Assembly: GCA_030062745.1 (NCBI GenBank)
Contig: CP099840.1
Span: 2,046,001 to 2,110,000 of the forward strand
Direction: 5' to 3'
Source of the DNA: Capitulum mitella
Taxonomy: Eukaryota; Arthropoda; Thecostraca; Pollicipedomorpha; Pollicipedidae
Length of the DNA stretch: 64,000 nt
Shown in pieces: positions 33,901 through 45,719 of the stretch. The notes below the pieces were generated by a model. The model did no database searches and had not been told where the DNA came from. It saw only the letters and a program-made list of their open reading frames with translations. A program made the translations under genes and the position numbers. Numbering within the stretch: the first letter of the stretch is position 1; the number at the start of each line of letters is the position of its first letter.

Positions 33901-34195
33901 CAAACTGTATTTGTCCTTGACAGAAGAGTAGGAATTATGGAGGAATTGGTATACAGTGTATGAAGAATGATCGGAACAATCCATTCAAAAAGCATTTACC
34001 TCCTTCAAGCTCTAAATATTCTGCATTTCTTGTTGGCTATTTTTCCATAGTGATACTGGAGCCCTTTTGAAAGCTTGTGCCCCTTTAAAAGCCCTTGGGT
34101 TAGTGTCAGTTATGCAGACTTGTGAACTGGAGCGTCCTGAACATATCATTTCTGTATAAATTGACTCTCATATTTCCGTCAGAGAACCAAATAAA
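30922..34195. other. Intron 1 segment, no recognised gene
   Basis: Mostly AT-rich unique DNA. It includes two perfect TGACGTCA sites (31751-31758 and 32668-32675) and a modest GC patch at 33340-33540. No ORF over about 115 codons and no transposon ends detected. Confidence 0.45.
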
Positions 34196-34199
34196 CTGA

Positions 34200-34770
34200 C
34201 ACCGCCTGTCGTGCTCGCCCGATCGGCCGCACTCTGCCCGGAAACAGGACGCGTTTTTGCGCGCCCGTCTCTCCAGAGCCCCGTGCAGGGAGGGGGGAGG
34301 GGCGCCTCTCCGCCGCGGCCGTCGTGACCGACGCACAACAAACGGGCCGTCGGCGGCCGCCGGCCGGCCGTCCTCGTCGTGAAGCCATCAGCGGCGCTCG
34401 TCCGTCGGCCGGCCGGTTCCCACGCCGTCGGCGGCGTCCGCGCCGCCGGTGATTACCGCGAGCGCTGCACGTCGTGCACGCCGCTAAACAGCGCGCCGCC
34501 TGATCGATGCCGGCTCATTAGGCGCGCAGAAGCCGCGCTCCCAGCCTCCGGGCCGACGTCGCCGCGGGCAGATGACCGCACCGCCAATGGCCGCGAAGGG
34601 AAATAGCCCCCGGCCGGCGGCGACTAATGGCGCGGGGGAAAAACGCGCGCGCAACGGCAGGTGCCGCCGGGCCGCGGCCGGCCGCCGCCCGGCGCGGACA
34701 AAGAGAGCACGCCAAGACGGATGTCGGCAATCTTCGCGGGGGATTATCCGGTCCATCGCCGGGAACGGCC
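34200..34770. promoter_or_regulatory. Intronic CpG island
   Basis: CpG-dense with GGCCGGCCG words. Immediately beyond it (34835-34880) is a short direct repeat of ATCTCTCAATGAT. Open frames on both strands look compositional. Confidence 0.4.
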
Positions 34771-34889
34771 GATAGACTTCCGATAAATCCCGACTCTGGC
34801 CGTGACCGAAGAGGCATGTTCGCCCGGCGGGCCGGCGTATCTCTCAATGATATCATATCTCTCAATGATCTCTCAATGCATGCCTGGCG

Positions 34890-37250
34890 GCCGGCGCTGG
34901 CGGATTGAGCCGTTGCCAGACCGTTCGGGGGATCTCCCGTGGCAGGGGCCGCAGCTGGTTGACTGATGCGGCCGTTTCAAAGTCTGCGTCTCCGTTGGCA
35001 TCATTAAGCATGGGTCGAGTTGGATTAGCCTTGCACGAATCAATTTTTTGTGGAGTGAGCAATCTTTTGCGATGGTCGCTTTGTCTCGCTCGAGTTTTTA
35101 TTGTCTGAAGAATTGCGGCAATCCTTTGCGCATCTTAGGCGCATGTGTCTTTTCAGGTTTGTTTTATGCATGATGGATATCACGTCATAGACTGCGCTGA
35201 TATCCCTTTCTCTTAATGAATACGAAATATACATTACTAGGTTTATGTTTTAAATGTGAAAAATGCATGGTTCATTGCCTGTTTTGAACTGGTGTTGCAG
35301 TTAATTCCGCTCCATATTGCAGCGGGATGCTGTAAACCCGTGGTTGACAGGTCTATCACCATGTTTTGAACGGCGAGGCAATTATGAGATACACACAGAC
35401 CTCAAACATAGAGTGCCCACAGGCTACGGTTTGTCGATGAAAGGCGTATGCATACTTTTGATGCGTGAAATTCGTAGTGATGCGCTGGTTAATATCAAAC
35501 CGGAGTCCTTTTGGCTTTTGGAAAACCCCGTAGGATTTATTCTAGAAAAGTCTGACAGGCCATTAAGTTAAACAGCTTTCACTGCTGTTTAACTGGATTT
35601 TAAGCATATGTTGGAAGACGGTGCCTACAACTTGAAAAACTTTCTCAGTGCTATGCAGTTGCAGTGTGCGCTCTTCCTTCCTCGAGATGTTAAATATTCC
35701 TGTCTATTAGTAATTTTTAGATCTGCCCACGGTCTGGTTTCAGATTTCGTGGGTATTCTTTTATGGGACAGTTTTAGCTTTAGTGAACGCGGTTGGCATT
35801 TAAATGTAATCAGAGCGGTGCCCGTGACCAACTGGGGTATGAGAATTTAAAGTTTACCGCCGCTGGTCGACAATATCTGCGGTTTCCACCACAAAAAGAA
35901 CAGAAATGACCATTGGGGTGAAAAAATCAAAAAATTGACTTTAAAGGGGATTTACTTCTTGAGTTGAAGCGGATACATGCGGGAAAAACGGAGAAAATAC
36001 AGGGGCGTTTTTATTCTGTGGCCAGTAACACTGGGGCATTTAAACGCAAAATCAATGACTTTTGATGAAGTACGCTTGGTAAGTTTGCTGCCAACCTTCA
36101 TCATGATGAGCAGCTATTCACGTGGTGTGAGTAGGGCTATGCATATATTCCGTCTTGTCACTATCCCGAGGCGAAATGCAAATCTGGATAGGGAAATACG
36201 GGATACGGGCAATAGGCCATTCAGATCTCATATTGCTAAGAACTTTGCTGCTGGTGTTTCGATTTTACGGCATTTTATGAAATCCGTAACGTCTTTTGAT
36301 AAGGTGTAGCCATGTTTGCGGTCGTTTGGCAAGTCTTTAAAAGGGTTGGTGATTTCCAGACATCTTACGTAACAGACGAATGTATTCACCAACCAGTCGT
36401 TCAAGAATCTAACCAAATGCTATATTTTCCCCATTTACTCATGGCTAACTCTGCATACACGTGTTGATTCGGCGCGGCCTGGCTGAGGCGCCATCTTTTA
36501 AATTGCACTGTCTTGGGCAACAAACCTGAACAATCCTAATTAGGCAAGAAACACCTCGTGATCTATGTTTAGCTTGTGTGTAGATGGCGTACATCCATCT
36601 TCCTCTGCACATTTCCCTCCTCTCTTCTTTTCAAATCTACACCCTGTCTCCGATATCTCAAATCGATCCTGTCTCAGCGAGAGGAATGGAGACGTAGTCA
36701 TCTGCTCCATATCCCGATAGCATATGAATCGGGAAAAATGGGGACCCGCTCTTCATCCGCCGAATAAGGCGCCATTTTACTCCGCTGACAGGACATCATT
36801 TTAGCCCGCAGGGTCGTGGACCAGAAAAAGACTGTTCCGCCATATTCGGCTTGAAATGCTGGGACAAATCCTGTCACACAAGGAACACTTCAGACTATCT
36901 CCGGCATGAGACGGAACCAGAGAAATGTATTCATTCATAAGTCGCACATGCAGAAAAGTTTTATTACAGAGGATTACGTTAGACATCTTGAAGGAGAAAA
37001 ACGTTCGCAAACCACTTATGTCTCGCCGATCTCATTCGGCCACCGCTGAAACTGAAAGTAGGGAATAAGCTAGAAGCTGACTAATCATCCGGCAGGTAAC
37101 ACAACTGAATACCTATTTTCCGCTTTATTCCTTACCACCATGACGTCCTGTTTTCCTTTGCAGCTTGGGTTGCTTTTTTCCATTCTATTTTATCTAAAAT
37201 AAAAATAAGATCGTTGGCTCTGACACCGAATGCATGCATTGTCATCACTG
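34890..37250. other. Intron 1 segment, no recognised gene
   Basis: AT-rich unique sequence. Frames up to 110 codons (35977-36309 +) have no recognisable domain. Nothing structural noticed. Confidence 0.45.
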
Positions 37251-37289
37251 AGATGTCAAAACCTTTCAGTTTTTTTTGTGCTAAAGCCT

Positions 37290-37400
37290 CTGGTAACGAA
37301 TCCGCTTATAACGAAATTCGGTCACACCAAAAGCAGTATGTCCGGCCCCCTCAAAATTCATTGTTAACATCGGAATATAACAAAATTGGTGATAACGAAG
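37290..37400 (+). repeat. Possible Tigger/mariner terminal fragment
   Basis: GGTAACGAATCCGCTTATAACGAAATTCGG followed by further TAACGAA/ATAACAAAA words resembles the subterminal ...TATAACGAA... sequence of many Tigger elements. No matching inverted end was found. It lies about 1.1 kb upstream of the CENP-B-like fragment at 38458. Confidence 0.3.
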
Positions 37401-38457
37401 TTCCATTTTTCACAAAAGTACGTGTTCTGCGAAGTTTAGGCAGTTTTTGGTCAAGGTAAAAAATTCCTATCTTCTGAACAGCGTGAAGCAAAGCAATAAT
37501 TATTCAATACTCTCGTCTTGACCAACCGAAACCTTTAAACCATGGGGGGGAAAGCCCTCACTCTATACTGACATGAAGGGTAATATTTTGGTAAACGAGA
37601 ATTTGTTACCTTTTCCAAACTAAAGAAAGGAAGCAAACTGGTTCTTCAAAGGAAGCGAGTTGTGCAGTCTGATGGATTGATGGAGGAAGGATATCCTTGT
37701 ATAGCCGCACGTTAGGTGACTTACTTAGGTTATCTTACGCCATCCGAGGTCAACTAAAGCCAACTCAATACCTCCCCACAAAATGCAGTTGAAATCGTTT
37801 GGGCATATTGGGAGAAAAATAAGTAATTTTTCATTTGCATGGAAAAGCTTGGTCAGATCAACTGAGGTATCCAAGGATGCCCATTCACAGAATGCCGCAT
37901 TTATGTACGTGACCCCGATTGACCTTGGCTGATCTGACCTAGGCTACCTGTACCTTGGATTGTAAATTTATCGCAAAGGCTAAATCCCCACAATGTCATG
38001 CAGCTGGTTGTCCAACAAGATCTGTTCTGTACGAAAAAATAGTGGCCTCCGTTCGGCCCGACACGAGTGCGACTGTCCGTGCCGACAAAAGATCGGCCCC
38101 GAGACCGTCCTTCCGATGTTGCAGAGCTGTGATGACAAAAATTGCCGAACGATGTTGAGGTTTAAAACGGCACAGGATTGTGGGTACAGCAGAAGACCGA
38201 CAAATTTCCTCGCCCTAGCTTCATTCTGGCGGATGTCATGCGCAGAAGAACGTGAAGGGTGGACAGTTTTTGTAAATGAACGCGAGGTCATATTACTAAA
38301 TTGGCAGCGTCGGCAGCGCGGTCGGCAGCCTGAGCAGCATGCCTGGGCATTCATGAGACGAGCAAACGAGGGTGAACACTCCAAAGTGTTATTCCTGTGA
38401 GTGTTCTCGTTCCACGGTGGCTGTACCGAGAACCAAACGACTTGTTTTGAATTACAA

Positions 38458-38628
38458 CAGAAGCGCGCAATAGACCATTGCAACAGAATGAAGATGTTAG
38501 AGGTAGCTGAGAAGGCAGATCCTGCGACCGACAACAACAAAATTTTGGGAGGTTTCAAGACTCCAACCTCAACATTGTCAACAGTTTTCAGGAGCTGGGA
38601 TGACATCAAAAGAAAATTCTTGCCGTTC
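38458..38628 (+). pseudogene. CENP-B/Tigger N-terminal helix-turn-helix relic
   Basis: The + frame reads KRAIDHCNRMKMLEVAEK, then TPTSTLSTVFRSWDDIKRKF. This follows the CENP-B/pogo N-terminal pattern K-R-...-K-(M/V)-L-E-...-E-K...-P-(S/T)-S-T-L-S-T-(I/V)...-I-...-K-F. The second DNA-binding domain and the DDE nuclease are absent downstream. Upstream the same frame is broken by TGA 38398-38400. It is probably an old transposase fragment unrelated in subfamily to the element at 5329. A long - strand frame over the same DNA (37980-38729) is a shadow. Confidence 0.5.
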
Positions 38629-38798
38629 GTCTTTGCTTTTCTTATGTCTTTTGATAATCTATATCGTTTCATTTTAATAAAAATATGCTTGTTTTGTGGC
38701 TTCGGCTCTGACTCGGTCCGGATAAGCACCCGCCAAAACTTTGGCGCAGATAGATCTTAGTTTTCCTGATTTGTTTGCTTCTTAAGCGAAAAAGCTGC

Positions 38799-38837
38799 CA
38801 TACTGGATGAGTCGCTTGCCGCGACTCATCCAGTATG
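38799..38837. repeat. Perfect 17-bp inverted repeat (hairpin)
   Basis: CATACTGGATGAGTCGC, loop TTGCC, then its exact reverse complement. No T-run follows, so it is not an obvious terminator, and no related copy was noticed. Confidence 0.95.
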
Positions 38838-39040
38838 ACCAAAATGATAAATTTCAGTAACGCAGTCATCGAAAGGGAAGAGTGTTCTGTTTGGATGCAA
38901 CCAGATTATCTGACATCCAATGCCGAAATCATTTTCATTCTGATCTGTTAGGCATTTAATCCGCCGTTGACCGATGGTGGTGATGTCGGGGGGAAGGGCC
39001 GGCGTTTAGCACCCCACTGGCATATTTCGTAGCTATCCCC
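38838..39040. other. Intron 1 spacer
   Basis: Short unique stretch containing a TGGTGGTGATGTCGGGGGG patch. Nothing coding. Confidence 0.4.
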
Positions 39041-39047
39041 CAAATAG

Positions 39048-39073
39048 ATATATATATATATATATATATATAG
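39048..39073. repeat. (TA)n microsatellite
   Basis: About 26 bp of TA, followed by AT-rich interrupted TATA sequence to about 39130. Confidence 0.95.
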
Positions 39074-39511
39074 TAAAATTATATATATGATATATTTATA
39101 AACATTGTAATATAAACTGGTCGCTACATATATAAGCAATATCATTACTAAATATAGTAAAAATGTGTATGTCACAGATGTTAAAAAAATGTTATTGTTT
39201 CGTTTAAACAAAATACATTTTCAAATCCCAGTCCCCGTTGACGAACTGACCTGTTTGCACCCCGATTAAGCCCCAGTTTTCCCCCTCCCGGGCGGGGTTT
39301 TTGGGAGCGTCCCTGCCTGCCCCAGCGGCCGCCGGTCCTGGCGGGACAGCGCCGGCCTGGCGGCCCGCCCCTCAGAGACGGCGCACCGCGATACCCGAAC
39401 GGCGAACATCGCGAAAAAACGCGCTCCCTCTGGCTGCGGGCCAGCTCCGGGGCCGCCAGCGGGCCGGCTGCCGGGGTCCGGACTGGGGCCGCCGCCGGCG
39501 GCGCGTCGCGA

Positions 39512-39662
39512 TGCGGTCTCCCCCCGGCCGGCGGCTGGGGCGGCGCGGTGCGGACGGGCCCCGGCCGGCGGCTGGGGCGGCGCGGTCTCCCCCCGGCCGG
39601 CGGCTGGGGCGGCGCGGTCTCCCCCCGGCCGGCGGCTGGGACGGCGCGGACGGGCCCCGGCC
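39512..39662 (+). repeat. 32-bp GC-rich minisatellite, about 4 units
   Basis: The unit CGGTCTCCCCCCGGCCGGCG plus GCTGGGGCGGCG recurs with starts at 39514, 39546, 39583 and 39615. One unit is lengthened by GCGGACGGG. G-runs make it a plausible quadruplex former. Confidence 0.88.
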
Positions 39663-39710
39663 GCGTGCCGGGCGAGCCGTGCGCTGCCGAGCTGCCGGCA
39701 CGGCTGCTCA

Positions 39711-39748
39711 CCCACGTCCAACGAGCTGGGAGGCTCGTTGGACGTGGG
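39711..39748. repeat. Perfect 16-bp inverted repeat (hairpin)
   Basis: CCCACGTCCAACGAGC, loop TGGGAG, then its exact reverse complement, located inside the CpG island. There is no T-run after it. Confidence 0.95.
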
Positions 39749-39900
39749 ACCGAGCCGAGTGGGAGCCGAGCGACCGCCGCCCGCCGGCTGCCACGCCGGG
39801 ACCAGGCGGTGCAGGAGAGCGCCTGGCCTGGTGCGGGACGTGGCCTGTGGCCGCCGACGTGTGAGTCTGCTCGCGAGGGGTCCGAGGTTGGCCGAGCCGA

Positions 39901-40835
39901 ACGCGGAGTCTGGAAGCAGTGCTGTATGGGTCGGAATCGGCCACTGTCGCCACACGCCAAACGTATTGTCAGCGACAGGATCAGGTCACGTGATCGTTGT
40001 AAGGCGGGGTGCTATAAGGGAGTGTTTGCCGACAGTGTTACGACGTCATCCGGTTGATATTGAAACATGACATTCGGCACATGCGACAGAGTCCTATGAA
40101 ACAAGGTCGAATGTAATGTTGGATGTAAAATGGACACGAGCATAGCTTTGCAGGAAAAGATGTCAGAAAGCTGCATCGGACATCAAATGATATACCTTTG
40201 TATGGAGTTCGTTGAGTTCGTCTCTGGCATGCCAGTGAAATATGCATTTGGACTATGTGCCTAAATGACCGAGACATGCAACTGCGCATTACTTGGGCGG
40301 CATATGACCACGTGGCCGGTGAGTCCCCAAGTCCCAATAGTCAGTCACTCAAACAATGGCATAATGTTCGAGTAATATTTGCACTGGGACGAAAGAACGT
40401 GTAACACGTTAAATTTATCAAACATCCTTAACCAGTCTTCCAATGCCTGCGTTACTGGTATATTCTTACCGAAGTGCGTCATCGTTTTTCCCTGACTCGT
40501 TCTTTTAAAGGTGAGATAATTACACGGTGGTATGCTTATAAAGCTACAAAGAAGTCACAGCCAGAAACCACGGAAGTGGCAGCGAAATGCGCAAACAACA
40601 AATTACTAACCTGTCCTCCGTCGCCTTCCTACTTGCGCCCTTTTAGAGGGAGGTCATGTTGACGTGTCTCCAACGGCCCTCGTCAGCGCAGCCGCCAAAC
40701 GAGTTTGCAAAGTTGTCCCGTCGTCGGAGGCCCCTCCCCTCTCGGCTAGACACATCTGATCCATTATCTAATTGGATTAATGCCGGCAAAGAGCGGCGAT
40801 CTGTTGTCGCTGGGCTCCGCACCGATGCATTAATC
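39901..40835. other. Intron 1 spacer, no recognised gene
   Basis: AT-richer unique sequence with an ACGACGTCAT word near 40042. Nothing coding recognised. Confidence 0.45.
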
Positions 40836-40839
40836 AGTC

Positions 40840-41335
40840 CTGTCTCGTTCGCCGGGCCGGTGAGGCGGGTCGAGGCGTGAAGTGCACTCTCGGGCTCCGC
40901 CTCCTCATCGCCTCACCCCTGACGACCGTGCCGTGACCGGCGCCTCTCCCGTGGGGCCGTTCCGGTCCGCCCTGACCCGGAGCTGGCGGGTCGGCCGGGC
41001 GCCGCCGGCCGCCGGCCGTCGTCCGGCGCAGTTCCGGCGACAGCGCGGCGCGACGGCCACCCGGCCGCCGGGCGTCACGCCACCGCGTCCTCGGCGGCGC
41101 TGGCGGCCCGCGCTTCCGGGTGGCGGCCGGCGGGGAGTAGGTCAGAGAGATCCGGCGGCGGCCGCGCGGACGACGCGCCGGCACGCGACCGGCCGTCGCT
41201 GGCGTGACGCGGCCGACGCGTCACGGGTCCAGGCCCCTGCCGCGTCACGCGCGCGGACTGAGTTCCCGGAAGTTGCGTCCCGGCGAATGCTCGCCACGTT
41301 TGGACGCGGAGGCCGGCGGCGGTTGTGAATAACAG
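40840..41335. promoter_or_regulatory. Intronic CpG island
   Basis: Dense CpG with CGCCGGCCGCCGGCCG words. It is the first of three islands spaced about 1 kb apart (40840, 41860, 42820). No coding homology. Confidence 0.4.
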
Positions 41336-41859
41336 AGCGAGGCTTCGGCGGGAGGCTCCAAGGCCTTTCACTCCGGTGGGCAGGCGAGATTGTTAACAAT
41401 GGCGGCCATAATGCGCGGGCTGAAGCGAGGATTCTGACCGCGCCGTTGTGTTGCTGGTACGGAAAGTAACAGGGATGATGCGAGACTAGGCTATTGCGTT
41501 TAAACGTTCCCGTATGTGATTTAGGAATTTGATATGCGTAGCGTAGAGGCTTTGACCAGTTGATTGGTAGACTTATGTTGACTGACAACTTCCTGTCCGT
41601 TGTCGTACTCCATAAAAATAACGTAAGAAAACACTATTCTAGTATATGAAGTACATTTGAAAGTGAAATGCAATTTCTGATTAAGGGAAGAATTCCTGGC
41701 ACTGTGTTGGAGGCACATTTTTAGTAATGCTTCTTTGGATCTTGTACTTTTCTCTGTCATCACCGTCTTCACTTCATGAATAGGCATGCGCAGCCCGTAG
41801 GATACCTCTGGTCCCACCGGAGCTAGGCGTCACTTCTTTAAAGACGACGTGACCCGCTG

Positions 41860-42165
41860 TCGCCGCCTCGGCTCTCCGCTGTACTGGCCAGGCAGTGACC
41901 CGTCCCGGCCGCACCTCCCCCGGCCAGACTGCGGACACGGACGGGTCCGCCCCCGCCGAGCCGCTGGGACGAGGTGCTCTCGGCGGCCACCTCGGGGCTG
42001 CCGGCACGCCAACCGGGGCCGCCGGAACGCCCGACAACGAGCCAATTAGGCGGCGGGATGTGCCGGGTAAGTGTGTTGTCCGGCCTCGGCCGGCCGTGGC
42101 AGGGAGTCCCAGTTGGTCGATCGAGCCGGCGACGGCGGGGGGGGAGTGGCGACCCGGACACGGGT
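41860..42165. promoter_or_regulatory. Intronic CpG island with a strong donor-like site
   Basis: CpG-dense block containing GCCGG|GTAAGT (GT at 42067), the best unassigned + strand donor noticed in intron 1. A frame opening at ATG 41895 reaches it in phase 1. That phase would fit the alternative acceptor at 45813/45814 of exon 2, so an alternative first exon is conceivable but unproven. Confidence 0.35.
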
Positions 42166-42169
42166 CACA

Positions 42170-42565
42170 CTAGAGGGCGTGTTGGACGACAGAACTGGGC
42201 ACATGGGAGCATTGGCTAGGCAAGAGTACCGGTCAGACAGGAGTCAGACTGGACAGACTGGTCGAAGGAGAGGACTGGAAAGATCAGAAAATTAGTGGCA
42301 AAGGAGGACTAGTGATATAGGATTGTTCAAAAGGGAGGACTCGTCAGCCAAGACCGTTAGTCAAACGGGAGGACTTGACCGACAAGAGGGCTGATGATAG
42401 CTGGTAACTGGTCAGATGACGAGGGAACTGGGCATGCGATAGAACCGGGCGCACGAGGAAGACTGGGAAGACGAGAGAAGTGGTGGGACGAGGGGACTGG
42501 GCAGATCAGACCGTCGTAGTGACGTAGTTTGGGGTCGGGCCGGCAAGGAAGATGGAGCAGTGAGG
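42170..42565 (+). repeat. Degenerate GAGGACTGG-rich repeat tract
   Basis: Many imperfect copies of (G)GGAGGACT(G/T)G and GAACTGGGCA..GA at about 17-25-bp intervals, immediately 3' of the island. No open frame of interest. Confidence 0.6.
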
Positions 42566-42819
42566 TTTGGTGGCTGCTGAGAAGTGCCTGCAAAACAAAT
42601 CATCTAAGTATGACCCTATGTTGTCTGTCCTTTGACAAGTGCTTGTCAATGGGTTATGCTGGAAGCTAAATATTTTGTTTTTTTTCGTTTACATGTCTGC
42701 ATTGAATATGGCGGTTTTTCTGTGACTTCCTCCACGTCCGACAAGCCATCATGAGCTACCTTCTGCCTGCCGTGATTGTGTCAACATCGCCGTCGTTCTG
42801 CGAAATCGACCTAACACCA

Positions 42820-43480
42820 CCACACCGCGCTCCCCGTCGCCGCCGCCGAGTTCCTGGAACTCGTCCCGCCGACTACTGCGGCCCTCCCGTGCCGACTGTT
42901 CGCCGAATCCCGGCCAGCTCCGGGGTGGGGTCACGTGGCGCGGAAACCCCATCTGCCGGGCCCCGCACACGCAACGGCCGACGGAAAGCCCAGCTCCGGT
43001 CCTCACGGCGGCTGGTGCGGGCGGAAAGCCCGCAGCTTCGGGCAGGCCGCGGAGCGTCCAGCTCCAGCTGCTACAACCTGAGCCGGTCACGCATCGCTGT
43101 GTCCGGCCCCGCGTAATCGTGGGCCGACTTTTCACTGACGCGGTCGCGGCGTTTCTTACTGCCGCGCGTCAGAGGGCGGCCCGGCGCCGGCCGCGCCGCC
43201 GGGGTCTCCGTCGCAACGCCGGCGCTGCCCGGCGGGCGCGTCGCTACCGTCGCTGCCGGCGACACCATGCACCGCCGCGGCCGGCGCCCTGCTCCGAACC
43301 GGCCGGCGAGGCGCTCGTCACGGCGGTGACGGGCCGTCAGGCTAATTATAAAGCGGGCGGCTCGGCCGCGCGTAGGCGCCAACCTATCGAGCCGACGCCG
43401 CCGGCGTCAGCAGGTTTCGCGGGGCCGGAGGCTGGCTGACCGGAGCCGGCGGCGGCGGCGAGGCGGCGGACGCGCCGTGG
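42820..43480. promoter_or_regulatory. Intronic CpG island
   Basis: Begins at CCGTCGCCGCCGCCG and ends near GCCGGCGGCGGCGGCGAGG, with CpG throughout. Frames on both strands are compositional. Confidence 0.4.
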
Positions 43481-44045
43481 TCTGGGACAGGGGCGCCGGC
43501 GAGTCGGTAATTGGTGTCAGATGGTGGACACGCAGCGCTGAGCGGTCGGATGACGGACTGAAGCGCGAAATTGAGCGATGACGTGTTGGGCAGCGACGCA
43601 GCGTTCGACAGCGAAATGCCGCCCTGACGCAGGAATGAGTGGTCGTAAGACGGACGGACACTGACGCAGCGCTAAGTGCTCAAAATGCTTCCACGTACTG
43701 ACTAGTCGGATGGTGAGCACCATCACGGCCTTGAGCAGCCGGAACGAAAACTGACGCGGCATTGAGTGTCCGTGTGATGGATATTAGCGCAGTAATGGGC
43801 GTCATGTGATCTGCACGTCTGAAACACTGAGCGATCAGGTACCTCTGACTACACGCTAAGTGCACAGTCGACAGGCGACGACGTGACGCTGATCGTTCAG
43901 GTAAAGGCCGACACCAGAGTTGGCCATGTTGCGAGGTCATTTGATGGAGTGTGGCACGGAGTTGGAGAGCCAAATGACGATACGAATAGCTGTGTGAGAG
44001 GTCAGTGACTAACTGGAGAGTGGTAGAGGTCAGGGGGTCAATTGT
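43480..44045 (+). repeat. Degenerate GACGCAGCG..TGAGCG repeat tract
   Basis: Imperfect copies of TGACGCAGCGCT-GAGCG / GCGATCAG / GTCGGATG recur through about 500 bp directly 3' of the preceding island, with decreasing similarity away from it. Confidence 0.55.
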
Positions 44046-45719
44046 CAGTCGCCTTATGAAACGTGGCCATACATAGGGGAACGAAATATTTGCACCTCAG
44101 ATAATCACCAGCCAACCAGCGAACTAATCTTGCAGCTAACACGCAATTTTCTGTCTGAAACACTGACTAAGCTGGTAGTAAGACGTCGGTTCCCGCCTCA
44201 GTCGACAGTCCGTTACGAAACCGAACACCGACGCCGTCCTGCGTCGTGCTGGCCGGTCTTCTCTGCTGCACCATATTTGATTTCAAGCCTCCGGTCCACT
44301 ACGCACGGCGCACAAACAACTCCCCACGCAGCGCTGACGCCTGAACCCCTATGCTGTGCCGCATGTCTTACAGCTCAGCGGCACAGCTGTGATCAGGCGG
44401 CACCACCCACCATCAGCGGAAGGTGTCAACAGAAATTCGTCGTAATCAGGCAAAGGAAGACCGAGTGGATCAACTTCGAAGAGATGTTTTTGTTTGTTGC
44501 CTATGTCGGTCTCAGTATAACACTAGAACACCAAGTGTTTGGCCGGGCCGCCGCTTATGAAAGGGGGCATCGCCAGATACCTGTCTGGTTTGCCCTCTTG
44601 AGAACCGTCCAAACCTTACGTTTGACGACGTCCCCTCATATAATGTGCTATCGATGTACCTATATGGAAATTAAAGCGGCTGGTTTTATGAAGCAGGGCC
44701 TTGGGCAACACAGATATTCTTCGTATTCACACAGTGAGCACGCATCCGTCCTCAAGAAAGTATCAGATATTGATGATGATCATCTATCACATCATCCCTA
44801 ATCATCTGTCAGCGTCTCCTTGGACCTTCCCACTTAAGGAGGTGCGGTTGGAACTGCCTGATCCTGCAATTAGCCTGACGGTACGGTTGTGTACCGTCTA
44901 ATTTTAATTCATCCTACGGTTTCAGACCTCAGCACAAGGTGGTGGCTTTACTGTGGCGCCACTGGTATTTACCATACGAGTTTTCTGATATTTAGCGTGA
45001 GCGTCGTTATTGGTCGCAAACACTGTCGAGAAGTTTTCGTCCCAGTGGCTTGCGCACGATTGCTGAAGCACAATGGGTTTACACAGCTGCCAGATTGGCG
45101 CGAAAGTTCGGCAATAATGGCCGGAAATTACTCGCCAGATCAAAGATGGCGCCTTTCAATGAGCAGTGGGTTGCTGAGTAACGGCCCGCTGTTTGCTGGA
45201 CGCTGACAGTGATGGCACTTGCGGCTTTAATGGGTGAAACTTCAAGCATTTCAACTTTCTTGCATTCAAGACTAGCGCGCTTAAGATAGATTTTCAGCGA
45301 TGCATAACGCCACGTTGAGCGGCGGAAATTCACATGAAGCTTAGCTGTTGTAAAATTTAACGAATGCGTTCAAATGGGAATGAGTTTGTTCGATAAACCT
45401 GCATATAGCCGCAATACATAACCAGCGTCTTCAACGTCATCATGGCAGTCAGCCCGAAACTTTGTTTGAAAGTAACAAATTGGCCTCGATTCTGTAAAAT
45501 GTACGAAAACGCCGTTTGCTGACTTCAGAATACGCCAGAAATGGTTATGTAACAGCCGCTTTGTGAGGTTCGTGCCATATGGCAGAATCTTGCAAGTCAG
45601 TCATATGAAACACCGTATTGAATGCACACACAGTCCGAGTAATCCCGAAACATCCATTCGCAAAGCCTTTGCTGACACGCCAATGGCAATTTGCCTTTGA
45701 TCCCGTGGTGAACACAATG
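44046..45719. other. Intron 1 terminal segment with one long unidentified frame
   Basis: A 223-codon + strand frame (44130-44801) is long for this composition but lacks recognisable domains, a convincing start context or splice logic. I leave it unassigned. The rest is AT-richer and featureless up to the exon 2 island. Confidence 0.4.

Larger units (their letters stand above)
39265..39900. promoter_or_regulatory. Intronic CpG island containing a 32-bp minisatellite
   Basis: Very high GC. It includes the CGGTCTCC.../GGCCGGCGGCTGGG... minisatellite at 39512-39662 and the perfect hairpin at 39711-39748. Frames up to 259 codons (- strand) are Pro/Ala/Arg-rich and follow the repeat, not a protein. 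Confidence 0.45.

Noticed and set aside
37980..38729. 249-codon - strand frame
   Set aside because: It overlaps a CENP-B-like relic read on the + strand, has no recognisable domain and looks like a shadow.
39181..39960. 259-codon - strand frame, Pro/Ala/Arg-rich
   Set aside because: It runs across the 32-bp minisatellite and CpG island. The repeats in the product mirror the DNA repeat.
44130..44801. 223-codon + strand frame
   Set aside because: Long, but without domain, homology, start context or splice sites that I recognise. Reported only as an unassigned stretch.
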